Shown one piece after another: positions 39,182 through 48,946 of a stretch of DNA of 64,000 nt (positions within the stretch are counted from its first letter, which is position 1; each line of letters opens with the position of its first letter). This stretch comes from Hyphomicrobiaceae bacterium (GTDB lineage Bacteria > Pseudomonadota > Alphaproteobacteria > Rhizobiales > Hyphomicrobiaceae): the NCBI GenBank assembly GCA_022844225.1, contig JALHMC010000012.1, positions 25,992 to 89,991 on the forward strand. The letters are read 5' to 3'. Made by a program: the position numbers and the translations under genes. The notes beneath the pieces are model-generated. The model did not search any database. It was not told where the DNA came from and saw only the letters and a program-made list of their open reading frames with translations.

Positions 39182-40357
39182 ATGTCACTGAAAGGCAAGG
39201 CTTATATCGTCGGGGCATGGGAGCATCCCACGCGCAAAGCGCCCGACATCTCCCTCATGCAGCTGCATGCCGAATGCGCCAAGGGCGCGCTCGACGACGC
39301 CGGTCTCTCGGTGAAGGATGTCGATGGCTACTTCTGCGCCGCGGGCGACACGCCCGGTCTCGGCGGCATGTCGATGGCCGAGTACATGGGCCTCCGACTG
39401 AAGCACTACGATTCGACCGACAGCGGCGGCTCTTCCTACAATCTGCACGTCGGCCACGCGCTGATGGCGATCGCGACCGGGCGCTGCAACGTCGCGCTGG
39501 TTACGCTCGCCGGCCGCCCGCGGTCCGAGGGTGTGCAAACGGGCACGGCACCGCGCATGGGCAACGTGCAACAGGCCGAGCTGCAGTTCGAATTCCCCTA
39601 CGGCCCGGCGACCGCGAACATGTACGCGATGGCGGCGCGCCGGCACATGCACGAGTTCGGCACGACGTCCGAGCAGCTGGCCTGGGTGAAGGTCGCAGCC
39701 TCACACCACGCGCAGTACAATCCGCACGCGATGCTGCCCAAGGTCGTAACGGTCGAGGACGTGGTCAACTCGCCGATGGTCGCGGATCCGCTGCACCGGC
39801 TCGACTGCTGCGTCATCTCCGATGGTGGCGGCGCGCTCGTCATCACCAAGCCCGAAATCGCCAAGTCGCTGAAGCGGCCGCTGGTCAAGGTGATCGGCAC
39901 GGGCGAGGCCAACAAGGCGCAGTGGGGCGGCAGAAACCTCGACCTCACGTACTCGGCCGGTCGCGAGTCGGGCGCAGCCGCATTCGAGATGGCCGGCGTC
40001 AAGCCGTCCGACGTGAAATACGCGTCGATCTACGACTCGTTCACGATCACCGTTGTGATGCAGATCGAGGACCTCGGTTTCTGCAAGAAGGGTGAGGGCG
40101 GCAAGTTCGTCTCCGACGGCAACCTGATCTCGGGCGTCGGCAAGCTGCCGTTCAACACGGACGGCGGTGGGCTGTGCTCGAACCATCCGGGCAATCGCGG
40201 CGGCATGACGAAAGTGATCGAGGCCGTTCGTCAGGCACGTGGGGAAGCGCACCCGAAGGTGCAGGTGAAGGATCACTCGATCGTTCTGGCGCACGGCACG
40301 GGCGGTTCGCTCGGCACCCGCCACGTCGGGTCCACGGTCATCCTCGAGCGGGAGTGA
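39182..40357 (+). CDS. Thiolase-fold (lipid-transfer/acetyl-CoA acetyltransferase-like) protein
   Basis: AYIVGAWEHPTRKAPDISLMQLHAECAKGALDDAGLSVKDVDGYFCAAGDTPG...GGGLCSNHPGNRGGMTKVIEAVRQARGEA...LAHGTGGSLGTRHVGSTVIL. Confidence 0.88.
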   Translation: MSLKGKAYIVGAWEHPTRKAPDISLMQLHAECAKGALDDAGLSVKDVDGYFCAAGDTPGLGGMSMAEYMGLRLKHYDSTDSGGSSYNLHVGHALMAIATGRCNVALVTLAGRPRSEGVQTGTAPRMGNVQQAELQFEFPYGPATANMYAMAARRHMHEFGTTSEQLAWVKVAASHHAQYNPHAMLPKVVTVEDVVNSPMVADPLHRLDCCVISDGGGALVITKPEIAKSLKRPLVKVIGTGEANKAQWGGRNLDLTYSAGRESGAAAFEMAGVKPSDVKYASIYDSFTITVVMQIEDLGFCKKGEGGKFVSDGNLISGVGKLPFNTDGGGLCSNHPGNRGGMTKVIEAVRQARGEAHPKVQVKDHSIVLAHGTGGSLGTRHVGSTVILERE

Positions 40358-40366
40358 GAGAATCCA

Positions 40367-40753
40367 ATGAGCGAGAGAGTTTATCAGTTCGTCGGCACAA
40401 CGCCCGGCACCGAGCCCTATTGGGACGCAGCGAAAGAAGGCAAGCTGCTGCTGCGCTACAACAAAGACGACGGCCAGCCGCACTACTATCCGCGGCAGAT
40501 CTGCCCCTACACGCTTTCGACCAATCTCGAGTGGCGTGAGGCGAAGGGCACCGGCGTGATCTACACGTACTCGATCATGCATGCGGCGAAGCCTGCCTAT
40601 GTGATCGCCTACGTGACGCTCGACGAGGGCGTATCGATGATGACCAACATCGTCGACACCCCGTTCGACCAGATCAAGGTCGGCCAGAAGGTGAAAGTCG
40701 TCTTCAAGGATATGGACGACGGCCACAAGCTGCCGTGTTTCAAGGTGGCTTGA
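40367..40753 (+). CDS. Zn-ribbon/OB-fold (DUF35) acyl-CoA-associated protein
   Basis: TEPYWDAAKEGKLLLRYNKDDGQPHYYPRQICPYTLSTNLEWREAKGTGVIYTYSIMH...PAYVIAYVTLDEGVSMMTNIVD; 9 bp after the thiolase partner. Confidence 0.9.
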   Translation: MSERVYQFVGTTPGTEPYWDAAKEGKLLLRYNKDDGQPHYYPRQICPYTLSTNLEWREAKGTGVIYTYSIMHAAKPAYVIAYVTLDEGVSMMTNIVDTPFDQIKVGQKVKVVFKDMDDGHKLPCFKVA

Positions 40754-40869
40754 TCTCGCGGGTGCGAGACTGAATTGTCGCCGCGTATTGTCCGGTGATC
40801 GGAAACCGTGTCAGGCTCACGCTTGGCACGGTTCTTTGTCGTGCCGGTCGTCTTGGGGGTAGCCAAACA

Positions 40870-41817
40870 ATGCGTCAGCGCCTGTTTCTCGCCGTTCTGA
40901 TGATGATCTCCAGCGTCAGTCTCGCGCTTGCGCAATGGCCCGAAAAGCCCGTCAAGCTGCTGGTGCCCTACCCGGCTGGCGGTGCCGCCGATCTGCCGGC
41001 AAGGCTTGTCGCGGAAGGTCTGACGAAAAAATTCGGCAAGCCGTTCATCGTGGAGAACCGGGCGGGAGCCGCGGGTCAAATCGGTACCGAGCAGGTCGTG
41101 CGATCCGCGCCAGACGGCTATACGATCTATTGCGGGCCGAACGCGCCGTACGTGCTGCTGCCGATGCTACGGCCAACGAGCTACAAGACTTCCGATCTGG
41201 TGCCGATCGCGCCGTTTGGCGAGCTGGTCTATGGGTTCGGTGTTCTCAAGGACAGGCCGTACAGCAACTTGAAGGAGCTGCAGGCGTTCGCGAAAGCCAA
41301 TCCTGGCAAGCTCGCCTATTCGTCACCGGGTGTGGGCTCAGCGAGCCATCTGCGCGGCGAGGCATTCAAGATCGTCGCCGGGGTCGACATAACCCATATT
41401 CCCTATCGTACCGGCGCCGAAGCATTGCCCGACCTGCTCGCCGGGCGTCTCGACGTGATGCAGGACAACTTGTTCTTTCCGCAGGTACGCTCGGGAGAAG
41501 TCAAAATGCTCGGCATGATCAGCCGGGTGAGGCACCCTGAGTTTCCGGATGTGGCGACATTCGCCGAGCAAGGATTTGCGGTCGATCTACCGGTTTGGGG
41601 CGGACTGCTTGGCCCTGTGGGACTGCCTCAGCCCGTCACCGATGCACTGGTAAAAGCCATGGGTGAACTCGTGCGGGACGCGGATTTCACGGCCCGGATG
41701 CTCAAGATCGGTTTCGTGACCTACTCGGCGACGCAGCAGGAACTCGCCGATCAGGTCGCGAAGGAAGCCGCCATCTATCAGGACTTCGTCAAGAAGGCGA
41801 ACATCAAACTGGAGTAA
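40870..41817 (+). CDS. Tripartite tricarboxylate transporter substrate-binding (Bug family) protein
   Basis: [85 protein letters not shown]. Confidence 0.93.
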   Translation: MRQRLFLAVLMMISSVSLALAQWPEKPVKLLVPYPAGGAADLPARLVAEGLTKKFGKPFIVENRAGAAGQIGTEQVVRSAPDGYTIYCGPNAPYVLLPMLRPTSYKTSDLVPIAPFGELVYGFGVLKDRPYSNLKELQAFAKANPGKLAYSSPGVGSASHLRGEAFKIVAGVDITHIPYRTGAEALPDLLAGRLDVMQDNLFFPQVRSGEVKMLGMISRVRHPEFPDVATFAEQGFAVDLPVWGGLLGPVGLPQPVTDALVKAMGELVRDADFTARMLKIGFVTYSATQQELADQVAKEAAIYQDFVKKANIKLE

Positions 41818-41830
41818 TGCGGCACTTCGA

Positions 41831-41946
41831 GTTCCCGGACGAAGAAAGCGCCACGGCGCCGAAGCGGAGATCCGGGATCTTTCGCTTATCGAGGCGTGCA
41901 AATGCCCCGGATCTCGGCACGCTTGCGGTGTGCTCTGTCCGGGGAT
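41831..41946. repeat. About 115-bp dispersed palindromic repeat, copy A
   Basis: GTTCCCGGAC...AGATCCGGGATCTTT...CCCCGGATCTCG...GTCCGGGGA; shares blocks with 52281-52394. Confidence 0.75.
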
Positions 41947-41972
41947 GCGGAATGATAGATCGAGCGGCGGCT

Positions 41973-42803
41973 TCAATCAGGCCTCATTGGCCAACGCTTC
42001 GGCCCGCGCCGTGGCATGGGAAGCTTGACGTGGAATGGGTCGAGACCGCGCAGCGAGAGATCGATCCCTTCGGCCGACAGCGTGAGGGTGCCCCAAGCGC
42101 CCGCCGCTTGTCCGCCGGACGTGAAACTTTCCGAGAGCGATTGAATCGTCAGGTGCGGAATGCCCGCGATCCGGATGAAGGTGTTCCAATGCACATGACC
42201 GGAAAGCCACGCGATCGGTGCTGAGGCATTATCGAGAATCCCGAGCACTTCGTCGCGGTTGGGATACGTCGAGAACTCCGCGCGTCCCTGAAAGTAGTAG
42301 TTGCTTTCCATAGAGTGGCCAGAGACGGGCACATGACTTACGACGAGGGACGGCTGATCGCTTGAAACCAGAACATTTCTCAGCCAAGCAAGATCCGCTG
42401 CGCCGATCGGCGCGAAACCACCGGGACGCCTTATCTCGACGGTGGGCTGAAACACCACCATCCGCCAGACTCCAAGGTCACGGACCTGATGCGCGACGCT
42501 CGTTCCAAGCGCCTCCTCGTTCGCCTCGCGGTCCATGAAGCACATGTCGTGATTGCCCAAAAGGTGTACCCGCGGTGCCGTAATCCGGCGGAACACATTT
42601 CCGACCTCGCGCGCCAACCTTCGATCCGTCTGGGGGTCGATGTCGTTGATGCGATCACCCATGTCCAGCACGAGATCCGGCTTATCGACCTCTATCGCAC
42701 GCACGACGTCATCGAGAAGCGAAAGGGCCTGCTCACCCCGTTTCGTGGCTGTCGGTGGCCCGTGATGCACGTCTCCGACCACAGCTATTCTCGCAGACTT
42801 CAT
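41973..42803 (-). CDS. Calcineurin-like metallophosphoesterase
   Basis: RIAVVGDVHHGP...DLVLDMGDRINDI...VHLLGNHDMCFMD...LVVSHVPVSGHS...IAWLSGHVHWNTF; GDxH, GD, GNHD, GHxH motifs. Confidence 0.93.
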   Translation of the reverse strand: MKSARIAVVGDVHHGPPTATKRGEQALSLLDDVVRAIEVDKPDLVLDMGDRINDIDPQTDRRLAREVGNVFRRITAPRVHLLGNHDMCFMDREANEEALGTSVAHQVRDLGVWRMVVFQPTVEIRRPGGFAPIGAADLAWLRNVLVSSDQPSLVVSHVPVSGHSMESNYYFQGRAEFSTYPNRDEVLGILDNASAPIAWLSGHVHWNTFIRIAGIPHLTIQSLSESFTSGGQAAGAWGTLTLSAEGIDLSLRGLDPFHVKLPMPRRGPKRWPMRPD

Positions 42804-42963
42804 GGTGTTTCACGCTCCTCGTACGCAATGCCTGGTCAGATGCGTCGTCCGCCTGGCTGATAAGCGGAGCCGTCAGTCAGTGAATGCGTGCTACGCGGCG
42901 AAGGCCCCGAGCGGATAAGTGCTGCGGCGGGCTGAGGTCGCACCCGGTTCGGTGTGACACCCC

Positions 42964-43509
42964 TCACACCTTCAGCGCCTCGTGCTTCGGGTTGGGGGGC
43001 AGTTCGGCGCCATTCACGGTCATGGCGAGCATCGCGTAGTAGCCGATGCAGGTCGTGAGTTGCACGTACTGGTCGGACCCGAGCCGCGCGAGGACCGCCT
43101 GCGCGAGAGGTTCGTCGACGCGGTTCTTTCGGAGCAGTTGCCGCGTGAAATCGACAATCTGCAGGTCGTCAGGCGGGATGCCGTCGGAGTGCTCGTCGCG
43201 GATCGCGTCGATGGTCGAGCGAGGGATGCCGCGATCGGCGCCGATGACGCCCTGGATGCCCCAAACGTACTGCGCCTGGAAGTGCCGACCAACCACCAGA
43301 GCCGCGAGTGTGCGAATGCGCTTGTCGAGCGTGCCTTCGAACCGCACCAGCGTGCCCAGGTGCGCGACACGCTCGGCCCACTCCGGCGCGTGCATCCAGA
43401 CCGAGAACGGACCTTCGAGTGACTTCCTCGTGTCGACGATTTTTTCCGCGATGCGGCGGCCATCGCCGGTCAGCTCGTCGGGAGATTTCAGGATCTTGAC
43501 GCGGGCCAT
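42964..43509 (-). CDS. Carboxymuconolactone decarboxylase (AhpD-fold) family protein
   Basis: GPFSVWMHAPEWAERVAHLGTLVRFEGTLDKRIRTLAALVVGRHFQAQYVWGIQGVIGADRGIPRSTIDAI...QLTTCIGYYAMLAMTVNG. Confidence 0.85.
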   Translation of the reverse strand: MARVKILKSPDELTGDGRRIAEKIVDTRKSLEGPFSVWMHAPEWAERVAHLGTLVRFEGTLDKRIRTLAALVVGRHFQAQYVWGIQGVIGADRGIPRSTIDAIRDEHSDGIPPDDLQIVDFTRQLLRKNRVDEPLAQAVLARLGSDQYVQLTTCIGYYAMLAMTVNGAELPPNPKHEALKV

Positions 43510-43528
43510 GTGACGTTCCTCAGGTGTA

Positions 43529-43574
43529 AAGGCCCCGGATCGGCGCTCGCCTGACAGCTCGCTTCGTCCGGGGC
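43529..43574. repeat. Partial (3'-half) copy C of the about 115-bp repeat family
   Basis: AAGGCCCCGGATCGGCGCTCGCCTGACAGCTCGCTTCGTCCGGGGC resembles the right half of copies A and B. Confidence 0.5.
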
Positions 43575-43588
43575 TCCGAAACTCATTC

Positions 43589-43978
43589 TCAATCGTCGAT
43601 CTTCGCCCACCACAGGGAATGCTTCTCCATGCGGCCGTGATACTTGCGGAGCGGCGGGCGGAGGACCATCAGGTCCCCTTCGAAGCTGACATCGCGAACC
43701 TGGTCCGAGCCGATGCGGTCCTGGTCGATCGAGGTATCGACGCGTGTGACGAGCTGCTTGCCATCGTACGTGTAGATGCCGCTGTAGAAGCTGCGCTGGC
43801 GCTGCTCGCCTGCGGGGATCTCGGGGCGTCCGTCCATGATCGCGCCCATCATGCGGCCGTTCGCTCCGAGCACGAGACGGCCGATGACGTGTTCTCCGCC
43901 GAACGGGGGCGGCAAAGGCGAGCCGTCCTCGGCCTCGGCCTTGCTGCGGATGAGCTTCCAGGTTCCGGTGATATTCAT
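43589..43978 (-). CDS. Lipocalin-like domain protein
   Basis: MNITGTWKLIRSKAEAEDGSPLPPPFGGEHVIGRLVLGANGRMMGAIMDGRPEIPAGEQRQRSFYSGIYTYDGKQLVTRVD. Confidence 0.75.
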   Translation of the reverse strand: MNITGTWKLIRSKAEAEDGSPLPPPFGGEHVIGRLVLGANGRMMGAIMDGRPEIPAGEQRQRSFYSGIYTYDGKQLVTRVDTSIDQDRIGSDQVRDVSFEGDLMVLRPPLRKYHGRMEKHSLWWAKIDD

Positions 43979-44598
43979 GGGGCACTCTCGTGTCGGGGGG
44001 CGTCTGTGATGACGCCCATGATCGGGACTTCCGAGGGTGAATGTCCAGGCCCGATGAGTCGAGGGGGGCGTGGATCCCCGACCTCCGCCCGCGGTCACGC
44101 GCGCACTGTCTGGGATGACGCCGAGAGAGAATGCGCAGTGTCCTCGTCACGTTGCCGCGCGAGGGTCTGTTTCGAGCAATGCACCTCCACGCCGGATGCC
44201 CCCTGCGGTCATGACTCCGCCGTGACGTGGGCACCGAAGGCACCAGGAGAAAGAGGGGGACGGGGCTCTCGCCGTCCGATGGGTCGCACGTTCAGATGGC
44301 GGCGAGCCGCCCCGTCTTGCCGCTTGCTTTGCCAAACCGCTGCGGGACCGTCGGCAACAGTCCGGCTCACGGCGATCCGTGGCAACGGCCGGCTGGGATG
44401 TGGCAGAGCCTACCTAGGGAGCGTGGCGGCACGCCGGAGCACCTCCGAGGTTCAGGCCCGGCTCATCACCGGAAGCGGCATCCGCACCCACTCGCCAGAC
44501 GCTTCCGGAAGCGCCCCCTCGTGATGCGGACGAGGGGATCGTAACCCAGCCAAAGGGACCGGGGATAAGTCGGCTCGTTCCGTGCACCTTCCGAGCCT

Positions 44599-46587
44599 TC
44601 ACACGCAGCAACTGGCCGCGTTTCGCGTCGGAGCGTCGTCGATCATCGGGTTCCTGTCGAAGAAGCCGGATGGCATCAGCTTGAAGCCGCACATGACCAC
44701 GGGCTGCACGGGGAAATCCTCGAGACGCACCGGATGATGCAGGCCGAACACGTGCCAGACGACGATGTCGGTATTCTCGACGGGGCGATCGGCCTCGGTC
44801 CATTGCGGCAGGCCCAGTCCGCCTTCCGACTGGTTGACGTAATCGCCCGCGGGATAGCGCTCGTCGGGGGCGAACGGCGTGACCCAGAGGTGGTTATAGA
44901 TGAAGCCACCGCGCTGGCCCGAGCGGCTGCCAGGGTCGGTGAATGTGGTCACAGTGTGCGTCGGCTCGAGCTTGTAGGCGGTGGGCTTGCCGACCGCGTT
45001 GCGCGTGTCCGGATTGATGATCTTCCAATAGCGCATGGTTGCCGGGTTCGCACGGCGCGCCGCTGCCTTCTCGGTCGCGAGGACAGTCTGCTCCTCGTAG
45101 AAGACATTGCCTTGCGGGTTCTCTGCGCCGAGTGGGGGCACGACGACGTTGCACTCGACCACCGAGTTCGCGGGGCCGTCGACTTCCATGTCGAGCCTTG
45201 CGCAAAACAGGTGCTGGTGGATCTGGCCCATCACACCGGGCATCACCTCGCTGCCATACTTGCTCGGTTTTCCCGGCTCGCACCCGACCGTATTGATGAT
45301 GCCGGTGGCCTTCATCTCGAACTCGATGCCGCCATGCTGATAGAGGTACCAGTACGAGGCGTACTCGTAGTTGCCGACGGTCGAGATCGAGGAGATCACG
45401 AGGCGGCGCAGGCGGCGGACCTCAGCCACGTCCGTGCGCCAATCCCAGTGCTTCCAGCCGAGGCCTTGGTCTTCCTCGTGGATGCAGATGGCGTTCTCTA
45501 TTTTGACGGGTGTGCCGTCGATGCCGTTCACCCAGGCGTCCATGTAGTGGATGGCGCCGAGGCAATCGCAGCCGAGCTTGAGCGAGTTGGCGAGCTTGCC
45601 AAGGCCGTACTCGCCGATATCGAACACGTTTTTCCGGTAGTGCGCGCGCTCCGGGCTGCCGTAGGGTACGACCATCTCGGCGATCGAGGCGCGGTGCATG
45701 ATTTTGCGACGAGCGCCATCCACCGAATGGCCGATGTCGTGCAGGATGAGCCCTTCGCGGCTATTGAAGCCGACGAGCACATCCCAACCCATCCAGCGCA
45801 GGCGCCGGCCTTCGACCGCGAAGCTCGGCCCGTCCGGCTGCACGATGTCGAGAACCTTGCCCGATGACGTGAACCGTTCCTTGAAGCGGGCATCGTACTC
45901 GTTTCGCGTCATGGGTACGGGCAGCGGGTCGCGCCCCTCGTAATGATCGTCGACGCGCAGCACCTCCATGCTGTCGATATCGACGACCGCGTTCACGCCC
46001 TCGATCGGGTGGGCGTAGTAGTTGCTGTCGGGGCGCGTTCGCAGCCATGAAAAGGTGTGCGACAGCCGCCGACCTTCCTCGCCGGGAATGTCGAACGAGC
46101 CAGCGGACCATGGGTCGACGCAGACCATGCTCACGTCATCGATGCCGCGCCGCCTGCAGGCCGCGATGAATCGCGGGTCGGCCTTGACGGCCTGCTCCAC
46201 CTCGAGGAACTCCTCGAGCATGATCATTGGCCGAGCGGCCGGAAGATCCCGCGATGCGAGGATGCGGCCCTGGTCCAGCGACAGGACACCTTCGGTGACG
46301 CCGATGCGGCCGCGACGGAAAATGGCGAACCGGGCCTGCCGGTCAAATGCGTCGCCCGGTTTCCAATAGCGGAGAAGGGCCTTATCGGGCTCGGCGATCT
46401 CGATGCGCTCGAAGCGCACCGGCTCGGTCTTGGCGAAGGCCTCGTTGATGATGGCGGCTGCGCGGCTGAGTTCACCGCCGTCGAGAGGATCGAGCGGGTG
46501 GCGGACTTGCGATGAACCGGCCGACGTGTGGCAACACGTGTTGTCCGATGGAGGCGAAGGATTGAGGTCGTCGCGTGCCGCTGCCAT
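44599..46587 (-). CDS. Copper-containing primary-amine oxidase
   Basis: VDPWSAGSFDIPGEEGRRLSHTFSWLR...GLILHDIGH...YGLGKLANSLKLGCDCLGAIHYMDAW...TVGNYEYASYWYLYQHGGIEFEMKATGI. TPQ-forming Tyr codon at 45367-45369 within NYE. Confidence 0.93.
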   Translation of the reverse strand: MAAARDDLNPSPPSDNTCCHTSAGSSQVRHPLDPLDGGELSRAAAIINEAFAKTEPVRFERIEIAEPDKALLRYWKPGDAFDRQARFAIFRRGRIGVTEGVLSLDQGRILASRDLPAARPMIMLEEFLEVEQAVKADPRFIAACRRRGIDDVSMVCVDPWSAGSFDIPGEEGRRLSHTFSWLRTRPDSNYYAHPIEGVNAVVDIDSMEVLRVDDHYEGRDPLPVPMTRNEYDARFKERFTSSGKVLDIVQPDGPSFAVEGRRLRWMGWDVLVGFNSREGLILHDIGHSVDGARRKIMHRASIAEMVVPYGSPERAHYRKNVFDIGEYGLGKLANSLKLGCDCLGAIHYMDAWVNGIDGTPVKIENAICIHEEDQGLGWKHWDWRTDVAEVRRLRRLVISSISTVGNYEYASYWYLYQHGGIEFEMKATGIINTVGCEPGKPSKYGSEVMPGVMGQIHQHLFCARLDMEVDGPANSVVECNVVVPPLGAENPQGNVFYEEQTVLATEKAAARRANPATMRYWKIINPDTRNAVGKPTAYKLEPTHTVTTFTDPGSRSGQRGGFIYNHLWVTPFAPDERYPAGDYVNQSEGGLGLPQWTEADRPVENTDIVVWHVFGLHHPVRLEDFPVQPVVMCGFKLMPSGFFDRNPMIDDAPTRNAASCCV

Positions 46588-46759
46588 GGCGTCCTCGTCG
46601 TGTGCTTGGTTGAAGCACAAACAGTGGACCGGCTCATGGCGAGAGGCAACAGGCAGCTCCCGGCACGTTGCCGGGAGTTCGGGCATCGGCAGACGGGGAT
46701 AGGTGCGGCGGAACGGATGCCTCAATGCAACATCAGGCCCGCCAAACCTGGAAAGTGTC

Positions 46760-47932
46760 TCAGAAGACGAACTCCGGCCCCGGCAGGTACTTGAACTTGT
46801 CCAACGCATCGGCGCGGAGGGTGAAGCCGAGACCGGGGCGGTCCGGTGCGTGGACGGTGCCGTCGGGGCGGATATCGAAGGGCTCGTTCAACAGCTCCCA
46901 CATCATCGGCATGTAGCCCTGCGTCACCTCGAGGATGTGGCAGTTGGGCGACGACATCGCCGTGTGGATCGACGCGGCGAACAGGATGCCGCTGCCCCAG
47001 GCGTGCGGCGCGAGGCGGACGCCATAGGTCGACGTGAGCGCTGCGATGCGGCGGATCTCGGTGAGGCCGCCGGCGCGGGCAACATCGGGTTGCGCGATAT
47101 CGAGGGCGCGCTTCTCCAGCAGATCGGCGAAGTCGAAGCGGGTGAACTCGCGCTCGCCCGACGCGATGGGGATTGTGGTGGCGCGACGCACTTCGGCCTG
47201 GCCGGCGTGATCGTCGGGCGTCACCGGCTCCTCGAACCAGGCGATGTCGTAGGGCTCCAACGCCTTGGCCAGCTTGATCGCCACCGCGACCTCGAGCGAG
47301 CCGTGGGCATCGACCATCAGCTCGACTTTCGGGCCAATGCCGCGACGGGCGGCCTCGACGCGCTTGAGGCATTTCTCAATGGAGAAACCGTCGCGACCAA
47401 CGACGCGCATCTTGCAGGCCGTAAAGCCTTTCGACGCATAACCTCCGAGTTCAGCTTCTGCCTCGTCGCCCGGTGCCCAGCCGCCGCTGGCGTAGCCGCG
47501 CACCGACGATCTCACCGCGCCCAGCGCCTGATAGAGCGGAATGCCGAGCGCCTGTGCCTTCACGTCCCACACGGCGATATCAACGCCGGCAATCGCCTCC
47601 ATCGCCATGCCGCGGCGGCGGCTCTCGTCGGCCTGAGTTACGCCGCGTGCGAGTGCGGGCTCGGCGCGCGAGCCGTTGTACATCTTCTCGAAGATCAACT
47701 CGGAGAACAGCGGGTTCTCGCCCTCGACCTCGGGGGCCAGCTCGTGCTCGACGATGGCTTTGACCACGGGTGGCGAGCCGAGCGCGGCGCCGATGCCGAC
47801 GAGGCCGTTGTCCGTCTCGACGCGGATCAACGTGGCGTCGCTTTTCACCTTGGTTCCGAGGTCGGTGCGGTGACGCTTCTCGACTGGAACAGGGACCGAC
47901 ATGGGAATGGCGGAAACCTTGGTGATCTTCAT
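46760..47932 (-). CDS. Mandelate racemase/muconate-lactonizing (enolase superfamily) enzyme
   Basis: MKITKVSAIPMSVPV...AIAGVDIAVWDVKAQALGIPLYQALGAVRSSVRGYASGG...VELMVDAHGSLEV...IAWFEEPVTPDD...IPIASGEREFTRFDF...LDIAQPDVARAGGLTE...LAPHAWGSG. Confidence 0.92.
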   Translation of the reverse strand: MKITKVSAIPMSVPVPVEKRHRTDLGTKVKSDATLIRVETDNGLVGIGAALGSPPVVKAIVEHELAPEVEGENPLFSELIFEKMYNGSRAEPALARGVTQADESRRRGMAMEAIAGVDIAVWDVKAQALGIPLYQALGAVRSSVRGYASGGWAPGDEAEAELGGYASKGFTACKMRVVGRDGFSIEKCLKRVEAARRGIGPKVELMVDAHGSLEVAVAIKLAKALEPYDIAWFEEPVTPDDHAGQAEVRRATTIPIASGEREFTRFDFADLLEKRALDIAQPDVARAGGLTEIRRIAALTSTYGVRLAPHAWGSGILFAASIHTAMSSPNCHILEVTQGYMPMMWELLNEPFDIRPDGTVHAPDRPGLGFTLRADALDKFKYLPGPEFVF

Positions 47933-48186
47933 CGGGTGCTCCTTGGTTGCGCGAGGCGACTCCCCTGCGGGGAGCCGGCCGCCTCGCGCGTGGACTGCCG
48001 CGCGCGGTTCGGCGTTGCGCCTCGTGTGCGATCCAGAGAATACTAGGCACGCGACAAGCCGAACCGCAAAGACACCGATACCGAACACCACCGCGAGACG
48101 CGCAGGACGTCGATCCATCGCTGCCCTGCACCGTGCGGTCCCACTCTTTCAACGGCCTCGAAGTCACGCGTCCAAGGAGGAACCCA

Positions 48187-48936
48187 ATGTCATTCTATCG
48201 CGGCATGACCTGCGCCAATGTCACCATCAAGGGCGACGGCGGCACGCCGATCACTGCCTACACCGCCAAGCCCGAGGGTAAGGGCCCGTTCCCCGGCGTG
48301 GTGCTGATCCACCACCTCCCCGGCTGGAGCGAGTACTACATCGAGACCACGCGGCGCTTCGCACACCACGGCTTCCTGGCGATCTGCGCCAACCTCTACG
48401 AGCGGGCTGGCGCCGGCAACCCGGACGACGTGGCCGCCAAGGTGCGCGCCGACGGCGGCATTCCCGACGCGCAGATGGTCGGCGACACGGCCGCGGCCGT
48501 CGCCTGGATGCGCGCGCAGCCGGAGCACAACGGCAAGGTCGGCCTGATCGGCTCGTGCTCGGGTGGCCGTCACGCCTTCATCTACGGCTGCCAACGCAAG
48601 GACGTCGACGCGATCGTCGAACAATGGGGCGGCCGCGTCGTGATGGGCGCGGAAGAACTCAACGCCAAGACACCGAAGGCGCCGATCGAGATGACGGCCG
48701 GGCTTTCTGCGCCGCTGCTCGGCATTTTCGGCAACGATGATCGCGCACCGTCGCCGGAGCAGGTGGACCAGCACGAGGCCGAGCTGAAGAAGGCCGGCAA
48801 GTCGTACGAGTTCCACCGCTACGACGGCGCCGGCCACGGCTTCACGTACTGGCACCGTCCGCTCTACCGGCCGGAAGCCGCAATGGACAGCTGGGGCAAG
48901 GTGTTCGCGTTCTTCGGCAAGCATCTCGCGAAGTAA
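48187..48936 (+). CDS. Dienelactone hydrolase family protein
   Basis: ITAYTAKPEGKGPFPGVVLIHHLPGWSEYYIETTRRFAHHGFLAICANLYERAG...VGLIGSCSGGRHAFIYGC...FGNDDRAPSPEQVDQHEAELKKAGKSYEFHRYDGAGHGF. Confidence 0.92.
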   Translation: MSFYRGMTCANVTIKGDGGTPITAYTAKPEGKGPFPGVVLIHHLPGWSEYYIETTRRFAHHGFLAICANLYERAGAGNPDDVAAKVRADGGIPDAQMVGDTAAAVAWMRAQPEHNGKVGLIGSCSGGRHAFIYGCQRKDVDAIVEQWGGRVVMGAEELNAKTPKAPIEMTAGLSAPLLGIFGNDDRAPSPEQVDQHEAELKKAGKSYEFHRYDGAGHGFTYWHRPLYRPEAAMDSWGKVFAFFGKHLAK

Positions 48937-48946
48937 GGAGCGCCCC

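Noticed and set aside
39701-40726. 341-aa minus-strand ORF
   Set aside because: Antisense to the thiolase/DUF35 genes; low-complexity Arg/His/Val-rich shadow.
44734-45867. 377-aa plus-strand ORF
   Set aside because: Antisense to the copper amine oxidase.
46703-48046. 447-aa plus-strand ORF
   Set aside because: Antisense to the MR/MLE enzyme gene.
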